The notes under the pieces: model-generated
What the model was told of the DNA's origin: nothing
The model's database searches: none
What the model saw: only the letters and a program-made list of their open reading frames with translations
Source: Aquanectria penicillioides
Lineage: Eukaryota; Ascomycota; Sordariomycetes; Hypocreales; Nectriaceae
NCBI GenBank assembly: GCA_003415625.1
Contig: PYIU01000010.1
Coordinates: 124,001-188,000 of the forward strand
Length of the DNA stretch: 64,000 nucleotides
Direction: 5' to 3'
Shown: piece after piece, positions 35,348-45,625 of the stretch
Numbering within the stretch: position 1 is the first letter of the stretch
Layout: each line of letters starts with the position of its first letter
Position numbers and translations under genes: made by a program

Positions 35348-37012
35348 CTAGATAGAATACTTGAAGTGGACATCATAATCTCCCAACTCTGGGCGTGGCG
35401 GGATCGGCGCTCCCGCCTGTTCGGCTGCTAGAATGATCGTAGCGCGTTTTCGGTTCACGTAGGTAAAGCTGACCATGAGAACCACGACGATGAACAAGGC
35501 AAAGCATGCAAGCCCCAGGGCGATCGACAAACCGGAGATGTATCGCGGTGAGGATGCAGTTGTGAAAATTTGGCCCACGGCCACACCGGCGGTGTTTCCA
35601 AGGCACAGAGTAAACCCAATCATTGTTGCCCGTTTGTAATGCCTCGAAACATTGTCTGACAGCCACATCATTGACAATCCGGTTGTTGGATAGATACCCA
35701 GAGCCGCGACTAGCCACTATCAGTATTTTTTGTATTATTGGGGCCATGGTAGCTTACCAAAGCACGCAAAGAACCTGACTTTGAGATTATCGACACTGAT
35801 CAAGAGAGCGTACCCGATGATCAAGCAGAGCAAGCACCCGCCCATAAATGGCCCTCGGTAACCCGTCTTGTCTGAAAAGTAGGCAATTACAAGGAAAAAG
35901 ATTAAAGAGCAGATGTAAATAGGAACGGTCATGAGATTGGCATGGACCGAGGTATATCCCAGCCCACGGACGATGGCCGGCATGAAGGTCGTCAAACCGT
36001 ACAGCGAGATATTCACAGAGAATTGGTACGCAAAGAAGGCATACCACTTGGGATCGACAAATGCCTTCATGCACTCTTTCCAGGAAAATTCCTCGTCATG
36101 GCCCCAAGATGGATCGGAGTCATAACGGGCCTTCATCATCTGCTTCTCATCCGCAGTCAAAAACCAGGCGTCTGTCGGACTGTTGGGAAAGATGGCCCAA
36201 AAGATGGGCACCGCCACGAGGGTCATGGCTCCTTCTACGGCAAATAGCCATCGCCAGCCTTCGAAATGAGCAGTACGGATTTGAGTGAGGCCAAACGCGA
36301 GGATTCCGCCAAAGGCACTGGAAAAGGCGCTGAAGGCAAAGATCATTGAAGACCTTTGGCCTCTTTCTGACTTCTTGTAGACCCATCCGAGGTAAACGTT
36401 GATAGAGGGGATCAACCCTGCCTCGAACAATCCAATCAGAAGTCTGCAGGCGTATAAAGACTTGGAGTTTGTAATGAAGGCTGACACTGTTAGATGATGC
36501 CCAATGCAAGGATTCATCACACATACACATTCCGAGCGTGACGCAGCCCCAGCAGAAGGCACTCGCGGTCATCAGAGGTTTGGGGCCAATTACTTTCAGA
36601 AGAACTGCCACAGGACCCTCGAGAGGGACATATGTAGCGAAGCTGATCGAATGAGCTTAGGACGTATAACTCGAGGCGTGGACTTACAGCAACGTCGTGG
36701 CCGTGCCGAATTGATTCCCAACCAATCCAATGTCGGCTGGCATTCCCGAGATGTTTGCATTTCCCAAATTGCTTCGATCGAGATTGGACATCATGTACAG
36801 GATGCCCATGGCAGCTACAGCGTACAACTATGCTTACATTTCAGCGGTTGAATCTCTTGGACAAAAGGCATGCTTACATCAAACTTTCGCATCATACGCC
36901 GTTCCTTGACAGGATCGATGTAGTGACTGGACGACCCATTTTCGGAGTCTTGCATTGACGGATCATCAGAGATGACCGCTGATTCTTTCGAGTGGGGATG
37001 AGGCTCCGACAT
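35348..37012 (-). CDS. MFS transporter, anion:cation symporter (Dal5-like) family
   Basis: Five exons, predicted 493 aa. Introns are 36,828-36,877, 36,643-36,687, 36,487-36,526 (only 40 nt) and 35,711-35,758. The hydrophilic N-terminus ends VKERRMMRKFD. The first helix carries the ACS-family motif MSNLDRSNLGNA, followed by NQFGTATTLLFATYVPLEGP. About 12 hydrophobic segments follow, including RLLIGLFEAGLIPS, the usual TM4-loop motif. This family imports allantoate, ureidosuccinate (N-carbamoyl-aspartate), dipeptides and vitamins in yeast and moulds, which fits a cluster that processes N-carbamoyl or cyclic ureides. It is divergently transcribed from the 5-oxoprolinase gene over a promoter rich in GTCGGC/GCCGAC. 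Confidence 0.85.
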
Positions 37013-37476
37013 GATGGCTGCGTATGGAAGGACAAGCTCTGAGGTGCTAGTCAGGAATATCCACAATGCTTCTTCACTCGCTTCCGTGCAGGCTGTCCAT
37101 GAAATATAGTTGCTCTCTGAAGCAAGCTACATCCGTCCCATGCCCTGCTAGTGATTGGTAGATTGATGCTATAGACCCACAAGAGATAAGCCCTCATAAG
37201 TAAAAGGAGATAAAGCGATGTCTATATCATGTCTCCTCTTATCTACAGGGATGCCAAGATAACAAATCAAGTAAAGTCGGCACCGTGGGCCGACATTTGG
37301 TCGGCATTCTAGTGCTTGGACCGATCGGCTTCTTGGGTCACTCCACTAGGAACACCCGTAATTGACGCCATCGTCAATTAATGGAATACGCATTGCACAT
37401 CAACCTTCATAAAAGGCCCTGGTCTACTTGTCTTAAGTGAAAGATCGAGCCAAAAACCCAATTTCCGAGATATACG
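37013..37476. promoter_or_regulatory. Divergent promoter: MFS transporter (-) and oxoprolinase (+)
   Basis: GTCGGC (37,276-37,281), GCCGAC (37,289-37,294) and GTCGGC (37,300-37,305) form two overlapping inverted repeats with 7 and 5 bp spacing. CCGATCGGC follows at 37,321-37,329. This is the densest set of the shared element and lies about 150-200 bp upstream of the oxoprolinase start. Confidence 0.7.
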
Positions 37477-40400
37477 ATGGCAGCACACGGCATTCGCATC
37501 GCCATCGATAGGGGCGGTACCTTTACTGATGCCTGGGCGTGGATCCCAGGAACTCAAGAAGAACTGGTCATCAAAGTTCTCTCACAATGCCCTGATGAAT
37601 ATGAAGATGCACCGACAGAGTGCATCCGGCAGATTCTGGAAACCGCCACCAATACCAAGATTCCTAGAGGAACGCTGCTAAACCTAGACCAAGTCGAATC
37701 AATTCGCATGGGTACAACTGTGGCAACAAATGCACTGTTGGAACGCAAGGGCGAACGAGCTGCGCTAGTGATCACCAAGGGATTCCGGGATATCTTGGAA
37801 ATCGGTAATCAGGCCCGACCTCATATCTTTGATCTATCAGTCCGCCGGATGGCCAAGTTGTACGATACCGTCTTGGAGGTCGATGAGCGTGTGACTATTG
37901 AGGGTTTTGCTGAAGACCCGGAGCCGAAGCGAATTGATGTCGACTCAGACCCTAACTTGACGATTGGATTAGCCGGTGAAGCTGTCCGCATCATCAAAGT
38001 TCCCGACTACGATGAAGTCTGTCGGGGTCTTTCCGGGCTATGGTCACAAGGGTATCGGAGTGTGGCTATCGCTATGATGCATTCGTATACTTACCAAGAC
38101 CACGAGCTTGGAATAGCCAAGGTTGCTCGACAACTAGGCTTTAGGGTTGCTGTATCTTCCGACCTCCAAAAAATGACCAAGATTGTGCCTCGAAGCCAGT
38201 CAGCGGTTGCCGATGCCTACCTTTCCCCAGTGACGGACAAGTATCTCGAGAGTTTTCGAAAAGGATTTGAAGGTCAACTTGAGGACCATAATGCCAACAA
38301 GCTGTTCTTAAACCAGTCGGATGGTGGACTCACGGCCTACACCAATTTTACCGGACTTCGAGGAGTGTTAAGTGGTCCAGCCGGCGGTGTGATAGGTCTC
38401 TCAAAGACTTGCTACGATGAGAAGGACGGGAGGCCTGTGTTAGGATTTGACAGTAAGTTGGAACCTAAAGAGTATCTATCTTGACTAACAACTCGCAGTG
38501 GGCGGCACTAGCACTGATGTTGCGCGCTATGCCGGATCTTTGGAGCACATCTTCGAAAACACTATCGCTGAAGTTACTATTCAGACCCCACAGCTGGACA
38601 TTAACACCGTTGCAGCAGGCGGTGGCTCGATTCTAACGTGGCAGAATGGACTTTTCAAAGTCGGCCCGGGTAGTGCCGGTGCCAACCCTGGCCCAGCCTG
38701 CTACGGCCGAGGCGGTCCGCTTACAGTGACGGATGCGAACTTCTTCCTTGGAAGGATCGTGCCAGATCTTTTCCCTCGACCTCTCGATTATGACATCGTC
38801 CAAAAGAAGTTCACTGAGATCACTGATGCTATCAACCTGACCAAACAAGGAGACACAGAGTTCACACCGGAAGAAGTAGCCATGGGATTTCTCATGGTTG
38901 CGAATACTACAATGTCGAGACCAATCAGAACCCTCAGTGAGGGACGTGGCTTCGAAACAGGAGCCCATAATCTGGGATGTTTTGGAGGTGCCGGTGGTCA
39001 GCATGCTGTCGCTGTAGCACGAGACTTGGGGATCAGACACGTCATTATTCCTCGCTACTCAAGCATTCTATCTGCGTATGGTATGGCCCTTGCCGACGTT
39101 GTGGTGGAGAATCAAGAACCAGAATCACAAACATTCTCAGGGGAAGCATTCAAGACGTTACAGAGCCGACTTGATAGGCTTTTCGCCAAAGGTCGAGAAG
39201 GGCTGATGTCTCAAGGGTTCAACGAAGATGAGATTCGACACGAGTCATTCCTAAATATGAGATATCAAGGTAGCGATACATCCTTGATGATCCAGCATCC
39301 AGGGAAACTCTGTGACTTCGGCGAAGCATTCATCGCTCGTCACCATCAAGAGTTTGGCTTTACGCAACCTCGAGACATTATAGTTGACGACGTCAGAGTG
39401 CGTAGCATTGGCAAGGGTGCAGACCTCAAGCTGGCCAACCCCTTCGAAGACATGCGAACAGTTCAGTCTTCACCACCAGTTACTCCGGTGAAGCCCCAGT
39501 CCATGCGAAAGGTCTATTTCGAAAACCAAGGCTGGACAGAAACTGGCCTCCATTTCCTTGGTAGCCTCCCAGTCGGAGCACGCGTCAGAGGACCTGCAAT
39601 GGTTGTTGATAAGACTCAGACTATTGTGGTAGACCCATCTAGTTCAGCCGTAATCCTGTCTGAACATCTTATGCTTGAAATATTGGATGTTGAGCGGCCT
39701 GAGATTGCCACAAATGTGGTAGACCCGGTGCAGCTGAGCATTTTCGGTAACCGGTTTATGAGTGTGGCGGAGCAAATGGGGCAGACGATGCAAAAGACGT
39801 CTATTTCAGTCAATATCAAGGAGAGACTCGATTTCTCCTGTGCTGTGTTTTCCGCAAGCGGTGGATTGGTTGCAAATGCGCCACATATCCCAGGACACTT
39901 AGGCTCCATGAGTTATGCTGTTGCATACCAAGCAAATCTCTATGGCCCTGGAGAGCTAAAACCCGGCGATGTTCTGCTTAGCAACCACCCTAGGGCTGGA
40001 GGAACCCATTTGCCAGATCTTACAGTTACTACACCAGTTTTTGATGAGAATGATCCATCAAGAATCCTCTTCTTTGTTGCAAATCGAGGCCATCACGCTG
40101 ATATTGGCGGAATTCAGCCTGGGTCTATGCCTCCGAATTCAACAGAGCTGTGGCAGGAAGGTGTTGCCGTCGAGACGTTCAAGATTGTTAAAGAGGGTGC
40201 CTTCGATGAGGCCGGTCTCCACGAGATTTTGGTCGATATCCCCGCTTCCTACCCAGGCTGCAGCGGGACCAGGACTCTCAAGGACAATATTGCGGATCTC
40301 AAAGCAGCTATTGCTTCAAATAACCGCGGAATTCAACTCATCAACGCCTTGGTCAAAGACTATTCCTGGCCTGTGGTTGAGTTCTATATGGAAGCCATCC

Positions 40401-41510
40401 AGAACAATGCCGCACAGGCTGTGCGAGAGTTGCTCAAGATATTTTCGAAGCGATTCGAAGGTCAGGATCTAAGCGCGACAGATTACCTCGACGATGGCAC
40501 GCCTATTTCGTTGAGAATTGAAATTGACAGCGAGACCGGCGACGCTGTCTTTGATTTTGAAGGAACTGGGCATGAACACTACGGCAACCTCAACTGTCCT
40601 CCGGCCGTAATGCTTTCCGGTATCATGGTAAGTCCAAACCAAAGGAGAATTCTGTAACATATACTAACAACTTCAGTATTGCTTGCGATCTATGATCGCC
40701 ACAGAGACGCCTCTCAATCAAGGCTGCCTCGCACCGATCAAGCTCAAACTTCCCAAAGATTCGATTCTTTCACCATCCTTGAAGGCAGCAACAGTTGGCT
40801 CCAACGTTGAGACGTCACAGCGAATTGTTGATCTGGTCTTCAAAGCCTTCCAGGCTTGTGCAGCGTCCCAAGGTACCTGCAATAACCTGACATTTGGATA
40901 TGGCGGTACAGACGCGGATTCTGGAAAGGTGACTAACGGCTTTGGATACTACGAAACCATCGCTGGAGGCTCAGGTGCTGGCGCGGATTGGGAAGGTGAA
41001 AGCGGAGTACACACTCATGTCACCAACACACGAATTTCCGACCCAGAGATCTTTGAGCGCCGTTACCCTGTTCTTCTTCACGAGTTCTCCATTCGACATG
41101 GAAGTGGCGGCCCAGGACTGAACCGGGGTGGTAACGGATGTGTTAGAGATATCGAGTTCCGTATGCCCCTGCAAGTATCCATCCTTTCGGAACGTCGAGT
41201 GATTGCGCCTTACGGAATGGCAGGCGGCGATGAAGGCAAACGAGGTCTCAACTTGTGGATACGACGGGATCAAGAGGATGGGACTACACGGACAATCAAC
41301 CTGGGTGGGAAGGCAACTACTCAGATGAATGCTGGAGATAGGATCATTGTTCTCACGCCGGGAGGAGGCGGATACGGTAGAGATCCGACCAAGGTGGACG
41401 CCAAGGAGCTATTCGGAGCCTTCAAGATTGGGGAGAAATTTTCAAACGCCGCTCTAGCTAGGAATAACGGCAGCGTGGCTCAGAGAAACGCTGTTGCCAC
41501 AGGTAATTAG
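37477..41510 (+). CDS. 5-oxoprolinase / ATP-dependent hydantoinase (HyuA-HyuB fusion)
   Basis: Three exons, predicted 1,312 aa. Introns are 38,453-38,498 (GTAAGT...TCGCAG) and 40,628-40,676 (GTAAGT, branch TACTAAC, ...TTCAG). The order is Hydant_A N-terminal domain with the phosphate-binding IDRGGTFTDAWAW at residues 10-22, then the hydantoinase A domain with a second actin-like motif FDMGGTSTDVARY directly after intron 1. The hydantoinase B domain follows, with HPRAGGTHLPDLTV, RGHHADIGG and the closing LTPGGGGYGRD. Length equals that of eukaryotic 5-oxoprolinases (about 1,280-1,300 aa), which open 5-oxo-L-proline with ATP to glutamate. The bacterial relatives open hydantoins to N-carbamoyl amino acids. 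The neighbouring carbamoylase-like and D-amino-acid genes make a hydantoin-type substrate worth testing. It is cytosolic. Confidence 0.9.
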
Positions 41511-42070
41511 TTGGAGCTTTATCAAAATTGGCAATTTTAAATGCTTTTCTTAGAATATGAGATTATGTGAGGGTTGATAACTTTATCCAAGTGTATAAGC
41601 TGCATCGCATGTTTGATCTTATCAAACTAGGTATTTTTCAGGCGACGTAAGGCGCTGCCTTGTCCAATCGAGCGAAGTTTCGGTACACTCGTATTAGAGT
41701 ACAAGCCAGGAAACCAATCCAGTCTACATACTCCAGAAATCGAACGCAACAATTCAAAATGACGCGTGTAGTTCTGCATTACCAAAGGCCGATGTAACTC
41801 TAGTTATCAGCTTGGCGGGGAAATCGACTCATGCGATAAGCATGGAAGCAAGTTCCCGACATCGGCCATTCGGAGCCGACATTGTCGGCACAATCATCGA
41901 TGGACAATTACCCCGTATCTCCATTGCCGATTCTTATCTGCTGGTACTATCTAGAGCGAGAAGAAATGCCGAGTTATACTATAGCTTGTACGGAGACGAA
42001 GTTGGGTTTCATTATATCCCTGCTAACACTGACCTCTTGATTTCGCAAATTTCCCTCCGAGACCGACAAC
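41511..42070 (+). promoter_or_regulatory. Intergenic; promoter of the 2-hydroxyacid dehydrogenase
   Basis: Contains ATCGGC (41,861-41,866), GCCGAC-ATT-GTCGGC (41,875-41,889, a perfect inverted repeat) and GCCGAT (41,926-41,931), 140-210 bp before the start codon. A 103-codon plus-strand frame at 41,812-42,123 overlaps the gene start and is not supported. Confidence 0.65.
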
Positions 42071-43105
42071 ATGGCCGCAAAACCCGATGTCCTTCTCATC
42101 GAGTCCACTGTTCAAGCAACTGATGACGCTCGTCGTCGCGCCCTCTCGGAGAGGTTCAACTTCATCCAGTACGACTGTGAATCAATAGAACAGTTCAAGC
42201 AACGCATGCAACCAGGCGGACCTTATGCCAATATCGTGGCAATTGTCCGAAATGGCTGGCTGAAAGCCGGCCCACTTGCATATTTGGTTCCCTTTGCCTC
42301 CCATGTCGTGCCACATTACCCACCGTCTCTGAAGCTCATATGCTGTAGTGGCCATGGGCATGACACGGCTGATGTCGAAGCCATAACAGCGAAGGGGATA
42401 TGGTATTGCAATACGCCAAATGCATGCACTGAGGCTGTTGCCAATACTGCATTGTCTCTTGTTCTTGACTCCTTTCGCTTCTTTACCTATGCACAATGGT
42501 GTGCCAGATTCGATTGGATGGAAAGTCGGGCCTTAGGCTTGCAGTCAGTTGATCCGACATCCAAGTCGCTTGGTGTGGTTGGATTGGGGGACATTGGGTT
42601 GGCTATTGCTCAGAAATGCGAGGCTTCGTTCAATATGAGGATTCACTATCATGGACCCCGACCAAAGCCAGGGGCGGAAAAGTTGTTGAAAGGAGGAACG
42701 CAGTACCATTCAACGGTGGAAGACATGATTCCTCACGTTGACTGCATTGTCCTTGCTGCGCCATATACCAAAGACACGCACCATCTACTGGCCAAGGAGC
42801 AGTTTTCTTTGGCGAAGAAGGAAGGTATCAGAGTCGTCAATATTGCTAGAGGCAAAATGGTAGACGAGGACGCCTTGTTAGAAGCACTTGAGAATGGAAA
42901 GGTCGTCGGTGTAGGTCTTGATGTACACGCCAACGAACCTGGCATAAACCCGAAATTACGGGACAATTGGCGAGTTACGGTTCTACCACACATAGGTGTT
43001 TGCTCAGGTACAAGCTGGGAGAACTTTGAGAAAGTAAATCTTGATAACTTAGAGGCGTTCTTTGATACAGGGAAGCCGATTACGCCTGTCAATTATGTTG
43101 AGTAG
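42071..43105 (+). CDS. D-2-hydroxyacid dehydrogenase (glyoxylate/hydroxypyruvate reductase-like)
   Basis: Intronless, 344 aa. The Rossmann motif GVVGLGDIGLAIAQ is followed by a second-strand segment HGPRPKPGA, whose Arg/Lys instead of Asp suggests NADPH. Catalytic residues of the family are present: Arg in VVNIARGKMVDEDAL, Glu in LDVHANEPG, and His in LPHIGVCSG. Enzymes of this type reduce 2-oxo acids to D-2-hydroxy acids or run the reverse reaction, in cytosol or peroxisome. No peroxisomal tail is seen (ends ITPVNYVE). In this setting it may reduce the 2-oxo acid made by the neighbouring D-amino-acid oxidase or aminotransferase. Its promoter has one of the best inverted repeats in the cluster. 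Confidence 0.88.
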   Translation: MAAKPDVLLIESTVQATDDARRRALSERFNFIQYDCESIEQFKQRMQPGGPYANIVAIVRNGWLKAGPLAYLVPFASHVVPHYPPSLKLICCSGHGHDTADVEAITAKGIWYCNTPNACTEAVANTALSLVLDSFRFFTYAQWCARFDWMESRALGLQSVDPTSKSLGVVGLGDIGLAIAQKCEASFNMRIHYHGPRPKPGAEKLLKGGTQYHSTVEDMIPHVDCIVLAAPYTKDTHHLLAKEQFSLAKKEGIRVVNIARGKMVDEDALLEALENGKVVGVGLDVHANEPGINPKLRDNWRVTVLPHIGVCSGTSWENFEKVNLDNLEAFFDTGKPITPVNYVE

Positions 43106-43468
43106 GAATCACGAAATCCACAAACAGTAGAATAGTCCTATAGAGTCAATGCATTGACGCGATAAACATCAAGCTTTTGCAAGAATTATTATTATCGACT
43201 CGCCGACACCAGGCGAATCTCGCTCTTTTCGGTGCATCACGTAATAAGATCTCAATCGGCTGTATACTGACTTGTTCACGGCCTGCTCTACCCGATTGTA
43301 GTCGGTTAATCAAATCTTGGCTGCCCTCTGTGCGGTTTGCCTGAGTAATCTTATAACCCCCCCCCCCCCCCTGCTAGTATCAAGAAAGGAGCGAGCCTAC
43401 GTACCCCGAATTGAGGAAAAATCTTGCATCGACCAGCAGCCATAGCCAATTGGAAGATTCGCAACAAG
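43106..43468 (+). promoter_or_regulatory. Promoter of the D-amino-acid oxidase gene
   Basis: Half-sites GCCGAC (43,202-43,207) and ATCGGC (43,255-43,260), and an inverted pair CCGA-N6-TCGG (43,292-43,305), lie 160-270 bp upstream of the start. A run of 15 C residues occupies about 43,357-43,371, between these sites and the start codon. Confidence 0.6.
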
Positions 43469-44763
43469 ATGCGTGAGTTGAAAAATAACCCATGGAGAAG
43501 TTCACCGCTAACTACATTTGCAGCATTCTTTTTAGTTATCGGGGCTGGTGTCGTGGGACTGACAACAGCGCTTGAGCTTCGAGCTAGGCACCCAGACGCT
43601 TCGATCGTTGTAGCAGCAAAGTTTCTCCCTGGCGACTCTGCGCCGGACTATGCATCAGCCTGGGGAGGTGCAAACTGGTTCCCAGCTTCGAGAGACAATG
43701 GCCGCCAGGAAGATTGGGAAGCTATTACGTACCGGAAGTTCAAGGAGCTTTCGTCATCGCGACCGGAATGTGGCATCCGACCCATGGACATTCGGTGGCA
43801 CTACGAGGACCAAATTGAAAACGTGGGCATCCTGACCCCTGCCACCGGGAAACTGTGGTTTGAGGAGCTTGTTGGTGGCCTGAAGAAGATTGCCGAACAA
43901 GATTTACCAGATGGAACTGCGTTTGGATTTGAGATGGCCAGTTTTGTCATTGATGTACAAAAATATCTGCCATGGTATGTTAGTATGGGATGCCCTCGAA
44001 GATCTGAACTAAATTACCTAGGCTTCAAACCGAATTGACGAAATTCGGCATTGACATACACCGGCGAGTTTTCACTCACATCAAAGACGCCTTTCGTCTT
44101 TACCCAGAAACAACAGCCGTCTTCAACTGCACGGGCTTGGGGGCGTTGACATTGGGCGGGGTAGAGGACAAGAAGATGTTCGCTGCAAGGGTAGGCACTA
44201 GAAACTCGCCCTTGTAATGATGCTCACACATGCGCAGGGTCAGATTCTTCTAGTGGAAGGCCCCGAGACACCCATTCGTAAAATGGCTTTCCGGGCGCCA
44301 CACCGCGATGGTGAGGCTACTCACATCTTCCCGCGAGGGGAGAATGGTCGCGGGGGCGTCATACTGGGAGGTTGCCGACAGAAACATAACTGGGATGGCG
44401 AAACCGACATGGACTTTGCAGAAGTTATCAAGAAGCGCTGCTGTGCTTTAGTACCAGAACTTGGAAGTCCTGAGGATCTCAAGCTAATCAAGCACGGCGT
44501 GGGACTCCGCCGTACGTACTGTGAATAGGTGCTACAAAGCTCGAAGCTAACATAGGCCCTAGCTGGAAGAGAAGGTGGCTCTCGAGTTGAATCCGAAACC
44601 ATGGACGGCAAGTTGGTCATTCACAACTATGGTGCTGGAGGAACAGGTTTTCAAGCTTCCTGGTATGCTCTTCGACACTAGCACTAACACAGAGGCTAAC
44701 AAACCAATAAGGGGGTTAGCCAAGTACGCTGTAGACCTTCTCCCTCTAAAGGCACGAATTTAG
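43469..44763 (+). CDS. D-amino-acid oxidase (FAD)
   Basis: Six exons, predicted 349 aa. Introns are 43,473-43,523, 43,975-44,021, 44,191-44,237, 44,512-44,562 and 44,663-44,711; all phases fit. Exon 1 is only ATGC. The next exon begins the FAD-binding strand, giving MPFFLVIGAGVVGLTTALEL with the GxGxxG motif. Then come SAWGGANWFP, the FNCTGLGALTLGG segment, GQILLVEGP and the C-terminal signature reading GLRPGREGG...HNYGAGGTGFQASWG, the family's second FAD/substrate region. The enzyme oxidises D-amino acids to 2-oxo acids, ammonia and hydrogen peroxide. The C-terminus KARI resembles but does not match a peroxisomal PTS1 (S/A-K/R-L/M), so peroxisomal import is possible but not certain. A family-typical Arg for substrate carboxylate lies in the GLRPGRE region. 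Confidence 0.88.
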
Positions 44764-45625
44764 CATTCTAGTTGAAAGGAGTAAGGTTTATTCAGGCGGA
44801 GGGACTCCAGGCTTCAGCACAGCTAAAACCGACGGAGGATGGTAAACGACTACAGGGTAGGTGAATTAGGTACAAATAAAACGCCGAATGTCGATATCAC
44901 GCGCTCATCGAAGATGATACCACTGGATTGGGAGCAATCGGTACAGGGTCAATGGACTTATTCGTGAATCTAGACATGATTGTATAACACCCTTCATAGT
45001 ACAAAGTCAGCCAATCTCAACACCAAGGATTGCCTTGCGAAACACCCCAGGTAGGTTATTTGCGGCAGTTTCTCTGCTTCTTGCATGTTTCTAGTTCATC
45101 AACTCGGCTTCGTTTTTATGGGCGATGTATTTTACAAGCGGAATGCCCCCTTGTACGATTTTCCAACCATGTATTTATTCACTTTTTCTTTACCTTGAAC
45201 TTCCGCATTTCTCACTTTACGGCATCGTTTTTGTTCCAACTGATATCTGTGTTCTCCCATCCATCCCAGCCTGAGTTTGCGTCTCCCATTTACTGTACTA
45301 TAATTATTCAACATATCTCAAGTTAGCATTTCAATGCAAATGAATTAGACCATTGCAGTTTGACCATCTTCTTCGCTATCGTTTATCTATCATCCTTGAC
45401 GACGTATTTCAGTGCGTAATCACACTGTCGGCAAATACCCCGCCATCGGCTGGCTCATGCCGATCCACTGTCATAATTGTCGGCCCACAATCACGGCTTC
45501 GATAGCTATGCTTATCAATAACATGTTACTTGTCAAAGAAACCCTGCATAAATTGCCTCCCTTTCACGCTGATAAAGAAGATCGGAGGCGTCAAATCCAA
45601 GAGATACTCATTATATCTTATCGCC
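44764..45625 (+). promoter_or_regulatory. Intergenic; promoter of the carbamoylase-like gene
   Basis: The distal part (44,764-45,400) shows no gene; the ORFs at 45,030-45,326 are not family-like. Close to the start, GTCGGC (45,427-45,432), ATCGGC-N8-GCCGAT (45,445-45,464, a perfect 6 bp inverted repeat) and GTCGGC (45,479-45,484) form a dense set, 140-200 bp upstream of the ATG at 45,626. Confidence 0.6.

Noticed and set aside
41812..42123. 103-codon plus-strand ORF before the hydroxyacid dehydrogenase
   Set aside because: It overlaps the start of the conserved gene in another frame and covers the operator-like repeats; no domain is seen.
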